In this document: piece by piece, positions 9,956-21,891 of the stretch
How the letters are laid out: every line of letters begins with the position of its first letter
Numbering within the stretch: the stretch's first letter is position 1
Origin: Segatella baroniae DSM 16972 = JCM 13447
GTDB taxonomy: Bacteria; Bacteroidota; Bacteroidia; Bacteroidales; Bacteroidaceae
Length of the DNA stretch: 64,000 bases
Assembly: GCF_000426585.1 (NCBI RefSeq)
Contig: NZ_KE384544.1
Span: forward strand, 55,439-119,438
Direction: 5' to 3'
Notes under the pieces: model-generated
Told to the model about the DNA's origin: nothing
Databases searched by the model: none
Seen by the model: the letters and a program-made list of their open reading frames with translations, nothing else
Translations under genes and position numbers: made by a program

Positions 9956-10126
9956 TTCGGCTGCCGTCGGCCCCTTCATTCTCCACCCTTCACCCTTTGC
10001 TTTCCCAAAGCAGCCCTTTCAGCCTGCAACCGCTGTGCCCTTGCGTTGCAACCGCTGCCCTTTCGCACGGCAACCGCTGTGCTTTCAGCAGCTGAAAGGG
10101 CTGCTTTTGGAAAGCGGTTGCCGTGC
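9956..10126. repeat. Repeat locus 1 of the 22/44-bp family (intergenic)
   Basis: The gap from 9956 to 10269 holds no gene. It carries several copies, in both orientations, of a short motif: GCAGCCCTTTCAGC at about 10010, GCAACCGCTGCCCTTTC at about 10048, GCAACCGCTGTGCTTTCAG at about 10070, and the reverse copy GCTGAAAGGGCTGCTTTTGG at 10091-10110. Related units occur at 24.8, 34.9, 40.8 and 49.5 kb. The last copies fold into the nested hairpin listed separately. A Bacteroidota -7 promoter element follows at 10174. Confidence 0.8.
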
Positions 10127-10138
10127 GCGTGTTTTTTT
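10065..10138 (+). terminator. Nested hairpin with T tract, built from repeat units
   Basis: Outer arms GCACGGCAACCGCT (10065-10078) and AGCGGTTGCCGTGC (10113-10126) are perfectly complementary. Inside them CTTTCAG (10082-10088) pairs with CTGAAAG (10092-10098). The outer arm is followed by GCGTG and seven T residues (10132-10138). On the plus strand this is a rho-independent terminator shape, about 110 bp after the helicase stop. Confidence 0.7.
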
Positions 10139-10173
10139 GCGGCGTTCTTTCGACAGATTCATATTATTTTGTT

Positions 10174-10181
10174 TACCTTTG
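10174..10181 (+). promoter_or_regulatory. Bacteroidota -7 promoter element (TACCTTTG)
   Basis: TACCTTTG followed by CAGC matches the TAnnTTTG consensus for the Bacteroidota housekeeping sigma factor. A TTTCG about 22 bp upstream is a weak -33 candidate. It would give a leader of about 80 bases before the GH2 start at 10270. Confidence 0.6.
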
Positions 10182-10239
10182 CAGCGACCGGCCGCTTCGG
10201 CGTGTCCGCGGCCCATTTTCCAAACAAAAACATAACTGA

Positions 10240-13527
<3,288 letters not shown>

Positions 13528-13555
13528 GCAGAAGCCGAACTTTCATCATCACAGC

Positions 13556-13592
13556 GCATGCCGGCAACTGGGCCGGCATGCTGCTTTTCTTT
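13556..13592 (+). terminator. Terminator after the GH2 gene
   Basis: GCATGCCGGC (13556-13565) and GCCGGCATGC (13572-13581) form a perfect 10-bp stem with a six-base loop, followed by TGCTTTTCTTT. It lies 28 bp after the GH2 stop. The GH3 gene downstream then probably needs read-through or its own promoter; I saw no clear -7 element before it. Confidence 0.75.
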
Positions 13593-13665
13593 AACTGAAA
13601 CCAACTTTCATCACGCCGAAAGGGGACTTTCCCTTTTCCCAAAACCAACTATTCAACTCATCCGA

Positions 13666-16005
13666 ATGAAGAAATTTACATGTTTTCTCGCCGTGCTCTG
13701 CCTCACGTTGTCGGCCGACGCCGCGAAGAAGAAAACGTTCCCGTACCAAGACAAGAGCCTTCCCGTGGAGCAACGCGTCGGCGACCTGCTCGCCCGCATG
13801 ACCCTCGAAGAGAAGGTCGGACAACTGCGCTGCACGCTGGCGTGGAACTACTACGACATACAGGGCCGCAACGTGGTGCCCAGCGACCAGTTCAAACAGG
13901 ACATCAAGCAGGGCAACATCGGCATGCTGTGGGCCACTTATCGCGCCGACCCATGGACCCGGAAGTCGCTCGACAATGGGCTGAACCCCGAACTGGCGGC
14001 CAAATGCGGCAACGCCTTGCAAAAGTACGTGAAGGAAAACACACGTCTGGGCATTCCACTCTTCCTCGCCGAGGAGGCACCGCACGGGCACATGGCCATC
14101 GGAACAACCGTTTTCCCCACAGGGTTGGGTATGGCGGCCACGTGGAATCCCACTCTGATAGAGCAGGCAGGACGCGTCATTGCCAAGGAAATACGCCTTC
14201 AAGGAGGGCATATCAGCTACGGGCCCGTGTTGGATGTCAGTCGTGACCCACGATGGAGCCGCGTGGAGGAATCGTATGGCGAAGACCCCACGCTCACGAG
14301 CTACATGGGCGAGGCCATGGTGCGTGGACTGGGTGCGGGCAAGCTAAGCGATCCTTACGCCACACTGGCCACGTTGAAGCATTTCATCGGCTACGGCACC
14401 ACCGAAGGCGGGCAAAACGGCAACCCGACATTCCTCGGCATGCGCGAGATACACGAGAACTTTCTGCCTCCTTTCAAACGAGCCATCGATGCCGGTGCCC
14501 TTTCGGTCATGACATCGTACAACTCACTCGACGGCATTCCCAGCACGGCCAACGGCTATTTCCTGACCGACGTGCTGCGCAAGGACTGGAACTTCGGCGG
14601 ATTCGTGGTCTCCGACCTCTATAGTATCGACGGAATCTGGCAGACCCACCACATCGCCGCCACCCGCCCGCAGGCCGGTGTGATGGCACTCCATGCCGGT
14701 GTGGACGCCGACCTGGGCGCGCTGGCCTACGAAGGGTTGGCCGATGCCGTGAGGAAAGGGGAGGTTAGTGAGGCCAAAATCGACACGGCCTGTGCACGCA
14801 TCCTGCGCATGAAGTTCGAAATGGGCCTGTTCGAGAACCCATACGTCGACCCGAAGGCGGCGCGCGATGTGCGCAACGGCGACGACATCATGGTGGCACG
14901 GCGCGCGGCGCAGGAGCTGGTTACGCTGCTGGAGAACAGGAACCACACGCTGCCGCTGCGCAAGGACATGCGGGTGGCGGTCGTCGGACCCAACGCCGAC
15001 AACGTCTACAACCTGTTGGGCGACTACACCGCGCCGCAACCGAGGGGCAACGTGAAGACGATTCTGGACGGTGTGAAGACCAAACTGCCGGCCGCCAATA
15101 TAGAATATGTGAAAGGTTGTGCCGTGAGAGACACCAACGACTGCAACATCGGTGAAGCGGTGGCTGCGGCCCGACGGGCCGACGTGGTCATCGTGGCGGT
15201 GGGAGGGTCGAGTGCCCGCGACTTCAAGACGAGCTACAAGGAGACCGGTGCCGCCGTGAGCGACAACAAGAGCCTGGCCGACATGGACTGCGGGGAAGGC
15301 TTCGACCGTGCCACGCTCACGCTCTTGGGTCGCCAGCAGGAACTGCTCGAAGCCCTAAAGCGGACGGGCAAGCCCCTGGTGGTGGTCTATATTGAAGGCC
15401 GCCCGCTCGAAAAGACCTGGGCCGCCGAGCATGCCGACGCCCTCCTGACGGCCTACTACCCCGGAGAACAGGGCGGACAGGCCATCGCCGACGTGGTCTT
15501 CGGCGACTACAATCCTGCCGGACGCCTGCCCGTGAGCGTGGCCCGCCACATCGGACAGTTGCCGGTGTACTACAACAAGAAGGCTCCGGCCGCCCACAAC
15601 TACGTTGAAATGAGCGCCAAACCGCTCTATAGCTTCGGTTACGGACTGAGTTATACGACCTTCACATACACCAATCTACAGATAACGAAGAAAGATAAAT
15701 ACACGTTCGATGTCAGTTTCGACGTAACCAACACAGGTGACCGTGACGGCGATGAGGTGGCCCAGCTCTACCTGCACGACGAACTGGCCTCAACGGTGCA
15801 GCCGCTCTTGCAGTTGAAGCACTTCGAAAGGGCTCCAATCAAACGTGGCGAGACCCACCGCTTCTCCTTCACGCTGACAGCCGACGACCTGTCCATCGTC
15901 AATGGCGAGCTAAAACGTGTGGTGGAACCCGGCGATTTCACCGTCATGGTGGGACCGAGTTCGGACAACATCAAACTCAACGGCAAGCTGACGGTGGGGG
16001 AATGA
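13666..16005 (+). CDS. GH3 beta-glucosidase/beta-xylosidase family protein
   Basis: A 779-residue glycoside hydrolase family 3 enzyme. The start at 13666 is chosen because it gives a signal peptide (MKKFTCFLAVLCLTLSADA); the frame runs 36 codons further upstream but crosses the terminator hairpin. The first domain is a TIM barrel (about 25-390) with the substrate-binding KHF and the nucleophile Asp at about 317 in VVSDLYSIDG. The second alpha/beta sandwich (about 420-640) contains GEQGGQAIADVVFGDYNPAG. A fibronectin type III-like domain closes the protein (about 690-775, NTGDRDGDEVAQLYLHD). Three domains at this length are typical of Bacteroidota GH3 exo-enzymes on beta-glucosides or xylosides. 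It probably acts in the periplasm on oligosaccharides imported by the SusC/SusD pair downstream. Exact specificity is not determined. Confidence 0.93.
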   Translation: MKKFTCFLAVLCLTLSADAAKKKTFPYQDKSLPVEQRVGDLLARMTLEEKVGQLRCTLAWNYYDIQGRNVVPSDQFKQDIKQGNIGMLWATYRADPWTRKSLDNGLNPELAAKCGNALQKYVKENTRLGIPLFLAEEAPHGHMAIGTTVFPTGLGMAATWNPTLIEQAGRVIAKEIRLQGGHISYGPVLDVSRDPRWSRVEESYGEDPTLTSYMGEAMVRGLGAGKLSDPYATLATLKHFIGYGTTEGGQNGNPTFLGMREIHENFLPPFKRAIDAGALSVMTSYNSLDGIPSTANGYFLTDVLRKDWNFGGFVVSDLYSIDGIWQTHHIAATRPQAGVMALHAGVDADLGALAYEGLADAVRKGEVSEAKIDTACARILRMKFEMGLFENPYVDPKAARDVRNGDDIMVARRAAQELVTLLENRNHTLPLRKDMRVAVVGPNADNVYNLLGDYTAPQPRGNVKTILDGVKTKLPAANIEYVKGCAVRDTNDCNIGEAVAAARRADVVIVAVGGSSARDFKTSYKETGAAVSDNKSLADMDCGEGFDRATLTLLGRQQELLEALKRTGKPLVVVYIEGRPLEKTWAAEHADALLTAYYPGEQGGQAIADVVFGDYNPAGRLPVSVARHIGQLPVYYNKKAPAAHNYVEMSAKPLYSFGYGLSYTTFTYTNLQITKKDKYTFDVSFDVTNTGDRDGDEVAQLYLHDELASTVQPLLQLKHFERAPIKRGETHRFSFTLTADDLSIVNGELKRVVEPGDFTVMVGPSSDNIKLNGKLTVGE

Positions 16006-16115
16006 CCGCCGTATCAGCGCTCAAAACAGAGTCGGCACAAGACTCTTCAATATGAAATATTTCTTAAACAGCCCTCTTTTGGTAACCAAAACGGCCACCA
16101 TCTCCTTTTTTTGCT

Positions 16116-16123
16116 TATCTTTG
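16116..16123 (+). promoter_or_regulatory. Bacteroidota -7 element before the toxin-antitoxin pair (TATCTTTG)
   Basis: TATCTTTG followed by CA is an exact TAnnTTTG match 25 bp before the antitoxin start. No convincing -33 element is visible. The gap 16006-16147 holds nothing else apart from a weak inverted repeat around 16075-16090. Confidence 0.65.
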
Positions 16124-16147
16124 CAATGAAGATAAAAGCATAATGAT

Positions 16148-16399
16148 ATGATGATTGTCAGCACAAGGGATTTTCGTTCCAATCAAACGAAATACCTGAA
16201 CATGGTTAAAGCAGGGGTAAACGTCGTTCTCCGGTCAAGGGAAGGCAGCTTCAAAATCACCCCGGTGACCGAAGTGGACACGCTTGTCAACAAAGACGAG
16301 TTTGCTTCGAGGTTGCGCAATGCGCTTCAAGAAGTGATTGACGCGAAAGCCGGTAAATCGGAATTGAAGTCAGCAGAGGCCTTGCTCCGTGAGCTTTAA
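16148..16399 (+). CDS. Type II antitoxin, Phd/YefM-like
   Basis: An 83-residue protein. MIVSTRDFRSNQTKYLNMV and VVLRSREGSFKITPV match the N-terminal DNA-binding fold of Phd/YefM antitoxins, and the charged helical C-terminus (FASRLRNALQEVIDAKAG) would wrap the toxin. The first two codons are both Met, so the true start may be 16151. It overlaps the downstream toxin by 11 bases, the usual coupling of these pairs. Family behaviour predicts that it neutralises the toxin and represses its own promoter. The pair is inserted between a GH3 gene and a small membrane protein and looks lower in GC than its surroundings, which may mark horizontal acquisition. Confidence 0.85.
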   Translation: MMIVSTRDFRSNQTKYLNMVKAGVNVVLRSREGSFKITPVTEVDTLVNKDEFASRLRNALQEVIDAKAGKSELKSAEALLREL

Positions 16400-16730
16400 G
16401 ATTAGTACAACCTCCGATTTCGAGAGAGAAGCCAAACGACTTGCAAAGAAATACGCCAGCTTCAAGGCCGACTTTGCGAAGTTTTGCGAAGCCATACAGA
16501 AGAATCCGCTCCAGGGTGACGAACTGTATCCGGGCATTCGCAAGATACGTATGGCCATCAAGTCGAAGGGAAAGGGGAAATCCGGCGGCACAAGGGTCAT
16601 CACCTACAACATTCTGTTGAGCAATGATGATGGCGAAGTCATCTTCCTACTGATGTATGACAAGGAAGAATACGCCACGGTAGACCTTCAAGTAATCAAG
16701 AAAATCGTTCAAGAAATGGGAATTATTTAG
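16389..16730 (+). CDS. Type II toxin, RelE/ParE superfamily
   Basis: A 113-residue basic protein starting with GTG at 16389, inside the end of the antitoxin gene. The pattern FEREAKRLAKKYASFKADF, then ELYPGIRKIRMAIKSKGKGK, then RVITYNILLS and VIFLLMYDKEEY matches RelE/ParE-fold toxins, with the basic beta-strand region used for RNA or gyrase contact. Family members either cut mRNA on the ribosome or poison gyrase; the sequence alone does not tell which. Translation is probably coupled to the antitoxin by the 11-base overlap. Confidence 0.85.
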   Translation: MSFKISTTSDFEREAKRLAKKYASFKADFAKFCEAIQKNPLQGDELYPGIRKIRMAIKSKGKGKSGGTRVITYNILLSNDDGEVIFLLMYDKEEYATVDLQVIKKIVQEMGII

Positions 16731-16820
16731 CTGTTGCAACTTTTTCATCGATAAATAAGACCCATTTCCTGCTTTTTCAATATTCTTCACCTGCTTTTTT
16801 TTGACCCACTCGCTCAATCC

Positions 16821-17324
16821 TTAGGCGGGTTTGTCAGCTTCATCGGAGCCTTTCACCTGCTGCCACAACCGAACGGCCAGGTTGCGGGCATACTCGTTGT
16901 CGTAACCTACGGGCAGACGGAGCGTCTCCTCCTCGGTGAAAACGAGCAGTTGGTATTCACCTATATAATAAGGTGTCGCGCTGTTGACAACACTGATGTC
17001 GCGGATGGACGCAAAAGGATAGACCCGTCCCTGCACGACCAGCCGGCGGGCGTCGGCATAGACGAGGATGACGCCGTTGAGTTCGTTGCCCAACGTGGCG
17101 TTGAGCGTGATCGTATCGGTGGGTTCTCCCAAGGCCTGCACGGCCTCGTCCAACGACCGATAGACCGTCTGCACCGGCATTTCCTTCGCCTTCCGCCTCT
17201 CTTTCCTGCGCAAGACGACGTAAGCCAGTGGGAAAACCAGTATCAAAAGGGCTACAAAACCGAGAAACTCCACCAACAGCAAGGCGGCAACGGCTGCCAA
17301 GATCCAACTTCGTTTGTTCATCAT
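16821..17324 (-). CDS. Small membrane protein with a PH-like C-terminal part, unknown function
   Basis: A 167-residue protein I do not recognise as a named family. The N-terminus is one long hydrophobic hairpin (about residues 7-40, WILAAVAALLLVEFLGF and then LLILVFPLAYVVL) followed by a basic stretch (RRKERRKAK), so the rest probably faces the cytoplasm. The soluble part (about 50-165) is predicted beta-rich (GVILVYADARRLVVQGRVY), reminiscent of bacterial PH-like domains. The first two codons are both Met, so 17321 is an equally possible start. It is transcribed towards the toxin gene and away from SusC, and has its own -7 element at 17365-17372. Between its stop and the toxin stop there are 90 bp of AT-rich sequence with no clear feature. 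Confidence 0.65.
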   Translation of the reverse strand: MMNKRSWILAAVAALLLVEFLGFVALLILVFPLAYVVLRRKERRKAKEMPVQTVYRSLDEAVQALGEPTDTITLNATLGNELNGVILVYADARRLVVQGRVYPFASIRDISVVNSATPYYIGEYQLLVFTEEETLRLPVGYDNEYARNLAVRLWQQVKGSDEADKPA

Positions 17325-17364
17325 AACCTGTCTATTTAGTACTCAATAAAACCTTACCTCTCCA

Positions 17365-17372
17365 CAAATATA
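17365..17372 (-). promoter_or_regulatory. -7 element for the small membrane protein (TATATTTG on minus strand)
   Basis: The minus strand reads TATATTTG, an exact TAnnTTTG match about 40 bp before the start at 17324. Together with the plus-strand element at 17437 it forms a divergent promoter region. Confidence 0.6.
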
Positions 17373-17436
17373 CATCATTTATCGCAAGGGCTGCGTTAAA
17401 AAGGCGAATATTCGCACCGCATATCGGTATTTTCAC

Positions 17437-17444
17437 TATATTTG
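17437..17444 (+). promoter_or_regulatory. -7 element for SusC of locus A (TATATTTG)
   Basis: TATATTTG followed by CG is an exact match to TAnnTTTG, 57 bp before the chosen SusC start at 17501. A TTCG around 17411 is a weak -33 candidate. Confidence 0.65.
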
Positions 17445-17500
17445 CGATAATCAACAGCATGTCGAACGGTCTGTCACCACCCTCCATTACCTATACACCT

Positions 17501-20173
17501 ATGCGAAAAAACAGCTTTTTCTTCCTTTTGTTCCTTGGCACCATGCTCCCGGTGAAAGCCCAAACAACCGCCAAGAAAGATTCCACGGCCCTGAAAATAG
17601 GCTACATCAAAGGCATAGCCGGCCTCGTCACAGGCTCTGTAGACCAAGTGACGGAACGCCAAATCAACAAAGGCCTGACCATCAACGCGCTGAGTGCGCT
17701 GAACGGTCAGGCCGCGGGTGTGAGCGTATCGACAGGCCCCAATCAGGAAGCCATGCTCAATGCGGTGCGCGTGCGTGGTACAACGTCGCTCACGGGAGGC
17801 AACGATCCGCTTGTCATTATCGACGGCGTGTCGTCCGATTTGGCCACCTTGAGCACCATCTATCCCGCTGATATCGAGCGTTTCACCATCTTGAAAGACG
17901 CTTCTGAAACGGCGCAATACGGTTCGCGCGGCGCTTCGGGCGTCATTGAGGTGACCACCAAGAAGGGAAAGGGCGAACGATTCCACATCAGTTACGACGG
18001 TAACGTAGGGTGGGAGGCCGTCTACAAGCGCATCGGAATGCTTTCGGGCAGCGAGTTTCGCCAAGCGGCGGCCAATCTGGGCATGACGATCGCGGACCAT
18101 GGTGGCGATACCGACTTCAGGCGATCCATCGAACGCACGGGATGGGTGCAGAATCACCACATCGCCTTTGGCGGAGGAAGCGACCAAAGCAACTATCGGG
18201 CGTCTGTCGGCGTGATGGATCACCGCATGGTGGTGAAGGAAAACGAATACCGCAACTACATCGCCAAGCTCGACATCAGCCAGAAAGCCTTCGACGAAAG
18301 GCTCTCCGTAGACCTCGGAATCTTTGGAAGCGTGCAGAAGAGTAAGCCGATTCCGTTTCCATGGAGACTCTTCTACTCGGCTGCCACGTTCAATCCGACG
18401 TTCAGCAATGGGCTCAACGCCGCCGGCGGATGGGATCAGGTGCCTGAAGCGTCGTGGATTACCAACCCCAACTCGCTGCTCAAGATGGAGAACGACAAGG
18501 ATGACGGCCACTTCAATGCCCATCTGCGTATGAGCATGGACTTAGGACGAGGGCTCAGCGTGACCGCTTTCGGTTCTTATTCCTACAACACGGGCAACCT
18601 CTCACACTACTATCCCACCTTTGTATGGTCGCACGGCGAGGCTTATCGGGGTGATGACAAGAGCGAAGATATGCTTGCCAACCTGTCGATAAACTACCGA
18701 ACCGGCCGAGGAGCGCACCAATTGGAGCTGCTGGGACTGGCGGAAGTGCAGCATAGCGTAGCAAAGGGTTTCCATACGCAGGTGAGCAACTTCACGACCG
18801 ACGCCTTCGGCTATCACAATCTGGCCGCGGGAGCCGTCCGTCTGTGGGAAGGCACGGGGTCGTATTACCAAGATTCTCACATGGAATCGTTTCTGGCACA
18901 CGCCCAGTACGTGTTGGCCAACCGTTATATCCTGTCGCTCAACGCGCGTGCCGATGGTTCTTCCAAGGTGGGACGCAACAATCGGTGGGGCTTCTTCCCT
19001 TCGGTGTCGGGCGCATGGGTCATCGATAAGGAACCATGGATGCAGCCGCTGCGACAGATCAGCAAGCTGAAGCTGCGCGCGGGCTATGGTGTGTCGGGCA
19101 ATCTGGGCGGTATCGACGCCTACATCTCGCAACAGTCGGTCATGCCCAACGGCGTAGTGTCGGTGGGCGGCACACCGACGACGACGTTGGGAATCATTCG
19201 CAACGCCAATCCCGACCTGAAGTGGGAAATCAAACGCACGTTTAACGTCGGACTCGACCTGGGCTTCTGGAACAACCGCGTGGTGCTGACGGCCGACTAC
19301 TACACGTCGCGCACGTCGGACATGCTCTATCTCTACGACGCCAGCGTGCCGCCCTTCATCTATGACAAGGTGCTGGCCAACCTCGGTTCGATGCGCAACA
19401 GCGGTCTGGAAATAGGCTTCGGAATCACCCCGCTGCGTACGAAGGACATGGAATTGAGCCTCAACATGAACATGGCCTTCGCACGCGACAAACTCGTTTC
19501 GCTCAACGGCTACTTCAACGGAGAGTACCTCACAACGCCCGACATCAAGGGAATAGCCTCGCTCGGCGGCGCGGGCTTCCACGGAGCGAGCGACGCCGTG
19601 TTCCAGATGGTGGGCCAGCCGCTGGGCGTCTTCTACCTGCCCCACTGCAAAGGACTCGTCAGCAACGGCGACGGAAGCTACCGCTACGACGTGACGAAGG
19701 AGAAATACATCTGCGGACAGGCCACGCCCAAGGCCACACTGGGCTCGAACATCGCCTTCAGATACAAGGACTTCGACGTGACCATGCAGACCAACGGCGC
19801 CTTCGGGCACAAGATCTACAACGGAACGGCCCTCTCCTACATGAACATGCTGTCGCTCCCGAACTACAATGTCATGAAGGGCGCGCCCCAAAAGAACATC
19901 CACGACCAGACCATCAGCGACTACTGGCTGGAACGCGGCGACTATCTCAACATCGACTACCTGACCTTCGGCTGGACGGTTCCCGTGAAATCAGCCTATA
20001 TCCGCAACCTCCGGCTCTCGCTGTCGGTCAACAACCTGGCCACCATCACGGGCTACAGCGGACTCACACCCATGATCAACTCCTCCGTCGTCGACGGCAC
20101 GCTAGGCCTGGACGACAAGCGCAACTACCCCGTCTACCGCTCTTATGCCTTCGGATTAAGCATTCAATTCTAA
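17501..20173 (+). CDS. SusC/RagA-type TonB-dependent receptor, locus A, without the usual N-terminal domain
   Basis: An 890-residue outer-membrane glycan importer. The start at 17501 gives a signal peptide (MRKNSFFFLLFLGTMLPVKAQ); the in-frame Met at 17459 adds 14 residues that spoil it. The plug is clear: LSALNGQAAGVSVSTG, VRVRGTTSLTGGNDPLVIID, and DIERFTILKDASETAQYGSR. The barrel ends YRSYAFGLSIQF. The carboxypeptidase-regulatory-like domain and the VVVGYG TonB-box region that normally precede a SusC plug are missing, so the plug begins only about 55 residues after the signal peptide. SusD follows after 14 bp, so the two form the canonical surface import pair. The glycan is not identifiable from sequence; neighbours suggest a beta-galactoside or host-type glycan. 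Confidence 0.92.
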   Translation: MRKNSFFFLLFLGTMLPVKAQTTAKKDSTALKIGYIKGIAGLVTGSVDQVTERQINKGLTINALSALNGQAAGVSVSTGPNQEAMLNAVRVRGTTSLTGGNDPLVIIDGVSSDLATLSTIYPADIERFTILKDASETAQYGSRGASGVIEVTTKKGKGERFHISYDGNVGWEAVYKRIGMLSGSEFRQAAANLGMTIADHGGDTDFRRSIERTGWVQNHHIAFGGGSDQSNYRASVGVMDHRMVVKENEYRNYIAKLDISQKAFDERLSVDLGIFGSVQKSKPIPFPWRLFYSAATFNPTFSNGLNAAGGWDQVPEASWITNPNSLLKMENDKDDGHFNAHLRMSMDLGRGLSVTAFGSYSYNTGNLSHYYPTFVWSHGEAYRGDDKSEDMLANLSINYRTGRGAHQLELLGLAEVQHSVAKGFHTQVSNFTTDAFGYHNLAAGAVRLWEGTGSYYQDSHMESFLAHAQYVLANRYILSLNARADGSSKVGRNNRWGFFPSVSGAWVIDKEPWMQPLRQISKLKLRAGYGVSGNLGGIDAYISQQSVMPNGVVSVGGTPTTTLGIIRNANPDLKWEIKRTFNVGLDLGFWNNRVVLTADYYTSRTSDMLYLYDASVPPFIYDKVLANLGSMRNSGLEIGFGITPLRTKDMELSLNMNMAFARDKLVSLNGYFNGEYLTTPDIKGIASLGGAGFHGASDAVFQMVGQPLGVFYLPHCKGLVSNGDGSYRYDVTKEKYICGQATPKATLGSNIAFRYKDFDVTMQTNGAFGHKIYNGTALSYMNMLSLPNYNVMKGAPQKNIHDQTISDYWLERGDYLNIDYLTFGWTVPVKSAYIRNLRLSLSVNNLATITGYSGLTPMINSSVVDGTLGLDDKRNYPVYRSYAFGLSIQF

Positions 20174-20187
20174 ACCACCGGCTGCCT

Positions 20188-21795
20188 ATGAAACGTTTTC
20201 TCCTCCCTTTCCTGCTGGCGACAGTGCTGGTTTCGTGCTCGCTCAACGAGCATCCGAAAGACCAGATACCCGAAGAACAGGCCTACGCCTCGGCCCGACA
20301 ACTGTATCGGAACACCGTGGCGACACTCTATAATTATATAGGTGGCGACGCCGACGGTCAGGGACTGCAGGGTACTTGTCGTGGAGTCTACGACCTGAAC
20401 ACCTTCGGTAGCGACGAGGCCATGTTGCCCACGCGCGGCGGCGACTGGTATGACGGCGGCCTCTGGCAGGCCATGTACAAGCATTCGTGGGCTCCCGGCC
20501 ACGACCTTTGCAAGAACGCGTGGCTCTATCTCTACAAGGTCATCACGCTCTGCAACCGTTCGCTCGAAACATTGCAGGCCCACGGCAACCTTGTCGACGC
20601 GGCTACGCTACGCGGTTATCAAGCCGAGGTGCGTGCCTGTCGTGCGATGTACTACTGGTATCTGATGGATCTCTTCGGCAACGTGCCGCTCATCACGTCG
20701 TCAGACGTGTCGATGAGTCAGGTGACGCAGGAAAAGCGCAGTGTCACCTTTGCCTTTATCGTCAAGGAATTGCAGACCGTGCTGCCCGATTTGGCCGACG
20801 AGAACAGCGTGAAATCGGGCGATTACTATGGTCGGGTGACGCGTCCTGTGGCCTATTTTATACTGGCCAAGCTCATGCTTAATGCCGAAGTGTACGGCGA
20901 TGATGACTGGACCGACGGGCAACGACCCGACGGCAGCCGGATGAAGTTCAGCGTCGACGGACAAACGATGAACGCCTGGCAGGCAACCGTGTACTATTGC
21001 GACAAGCTCGATGCCTCCTTCGCGCTCATGCCGAACTATCGTGACAATTTCTTGGTGCACAACGAGACGTCAACGGAAAACATCTTCGTCATTCCCATGG
21101 ACAAAAACCTCTATCGTCAGCAACAACAGAACCTCTTCCGGTCGTACCATTACCGCCACGCGGCGGCCTATGGCTTTACCGGTGAGAACGGATCGTGCGC
21201 CACGCGTAAGGTTTTAGAGGTGTTTGGCTATGCTACAAAGGCAGAGGATCCACGCTTCGGGGAAAACTATTTTGCCGGTCCGGTGGTCGATCTCAACGGC
21301 AATGCCGTGGCGGATCGCGGCGGAAAGCAGCTCGTCTATTATCCCACAGCCGTCGAAATGAATCTGAGCGGCAGCCCGTATGTAGAAACGGCAGGGGCTA
21401 GAATGCGCAAGTATGAGATAGACAAGAAAGCTCTGAAAGACGGAAAGCTGATGGACAACGACATCGTTTTGTTCCGTCTGGCCGACATTTTGCTCATGCG
21501 GGCCGAGGCAAAGGTGAGGATGGGGCTGTCGGGACAGCAGGACTTCGACCTCGTGCGCGGCCGTTCCACCACCGTCCATCGAGAGGCGACGCTACCGAAC
21601 ATCCTCGACGAGCGGCTCCTGGAGCTGGCTTGGGAGGGCTGGCGCCGTCAGGATCTTATCCGGTTTGGTCTCTTCTGTTCGTTGTATGATGGCAGCGACC
21701 GCGTGAAAGAGGACGACGGCCACACCACCGTCTATCCCATTCCGGCCGATATCAAAGCCATGAACGGCAAACTGGTGCAGAACAAGGGCTATTGA
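20188..21795 (+). CDS. SusD/RagB-type glycan-binding lipoprotein, locus A
   Basis: A 535-residue surface lipoprotein that captures glycan for SusC. The signal MKRFLLPFLLATVLVSC carries the lipidation Cys at about 17. The SusD fold is supported by the TPR-like N-terminal helices (YRNTVATLYNYIGGDADGQ), the RACRAMYYWYLMDLFGNVPL helix near 150-170, and the C-terminal ERLLELAWEGWRRQDLIRFG motif near 475, which is highly characteristic. It ends VYPIPADIKAMNGKLVQNKG. The family length is 500-600 residues, so it is full length. It begins 14 bp after SusC and should be co-transcribed. Confidence 0.95.
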   Translation: MKRFLLPFLLATVLVSCSLNEHPKDQIPEEQAYASARQLYRNTVATLYNYIGGDADGQGLQGTCRGVYDLNTFGSDEAMLPTRGGDWYDGGLWQAMYKHSWAPGHDLCKNAWLYLYKVITLCNRSLETLQAHGNLVDAATLRGYQAEVRACRAMYYWYLMDLFGNVPLITSSDVSMSQVTQEKRSVTFAFIVKELQTVLPDLADENSVKSGDYYGRVTRPVAYFILAKLMLNAEVYGDDDWTDGQRPDGSRMKFSVDGQTMNAWQATVYYCDKLDASFALMPNYRDNFLVHNETSTENIFVIPMDKNLYRQQQQNLFRSYHYRHAAAYGFTGENGSCATRKVLEVFGYATKAEDPRFGENYFAGPVVDLNGNAVADRGGKQLVYYPTAVEMNLSGSPYVETAGARMRKYEIDKKALKDGKLMDNDIVLFRLADILLMRAEAKVRMGLSGQQDFDLVRGRSTTVHREATLPNILDERLLELAWEGWRRQDLIRFGLFCSLYDGSDRVKEDDGHTTVYPIPADIKAMNGKLVQNKGY

Positions 21796-21846
21796 GCATT
21801 CCTAAGTTTTTTACATAACGCTGCGTCCGTTTCCAAATATATTGCG

Positions 21847-21854
21847 TATCTTTG
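21847..21854 (+). promoter_or_regulatory. -7 element before the thioredoxin-like gene (TATCTTTG)
   Basis: TATCTTTG followed by CAGCAC is an exact -7 match 38 bp before the start at 21892. It implies that the thioredoxin-like gene can be transcribed separately from SusC/SusD. Confidence 0.65.
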
Positions 21855-21891
21855 CAGCACTACTGCAATATCGAAACACATACGATAAACA

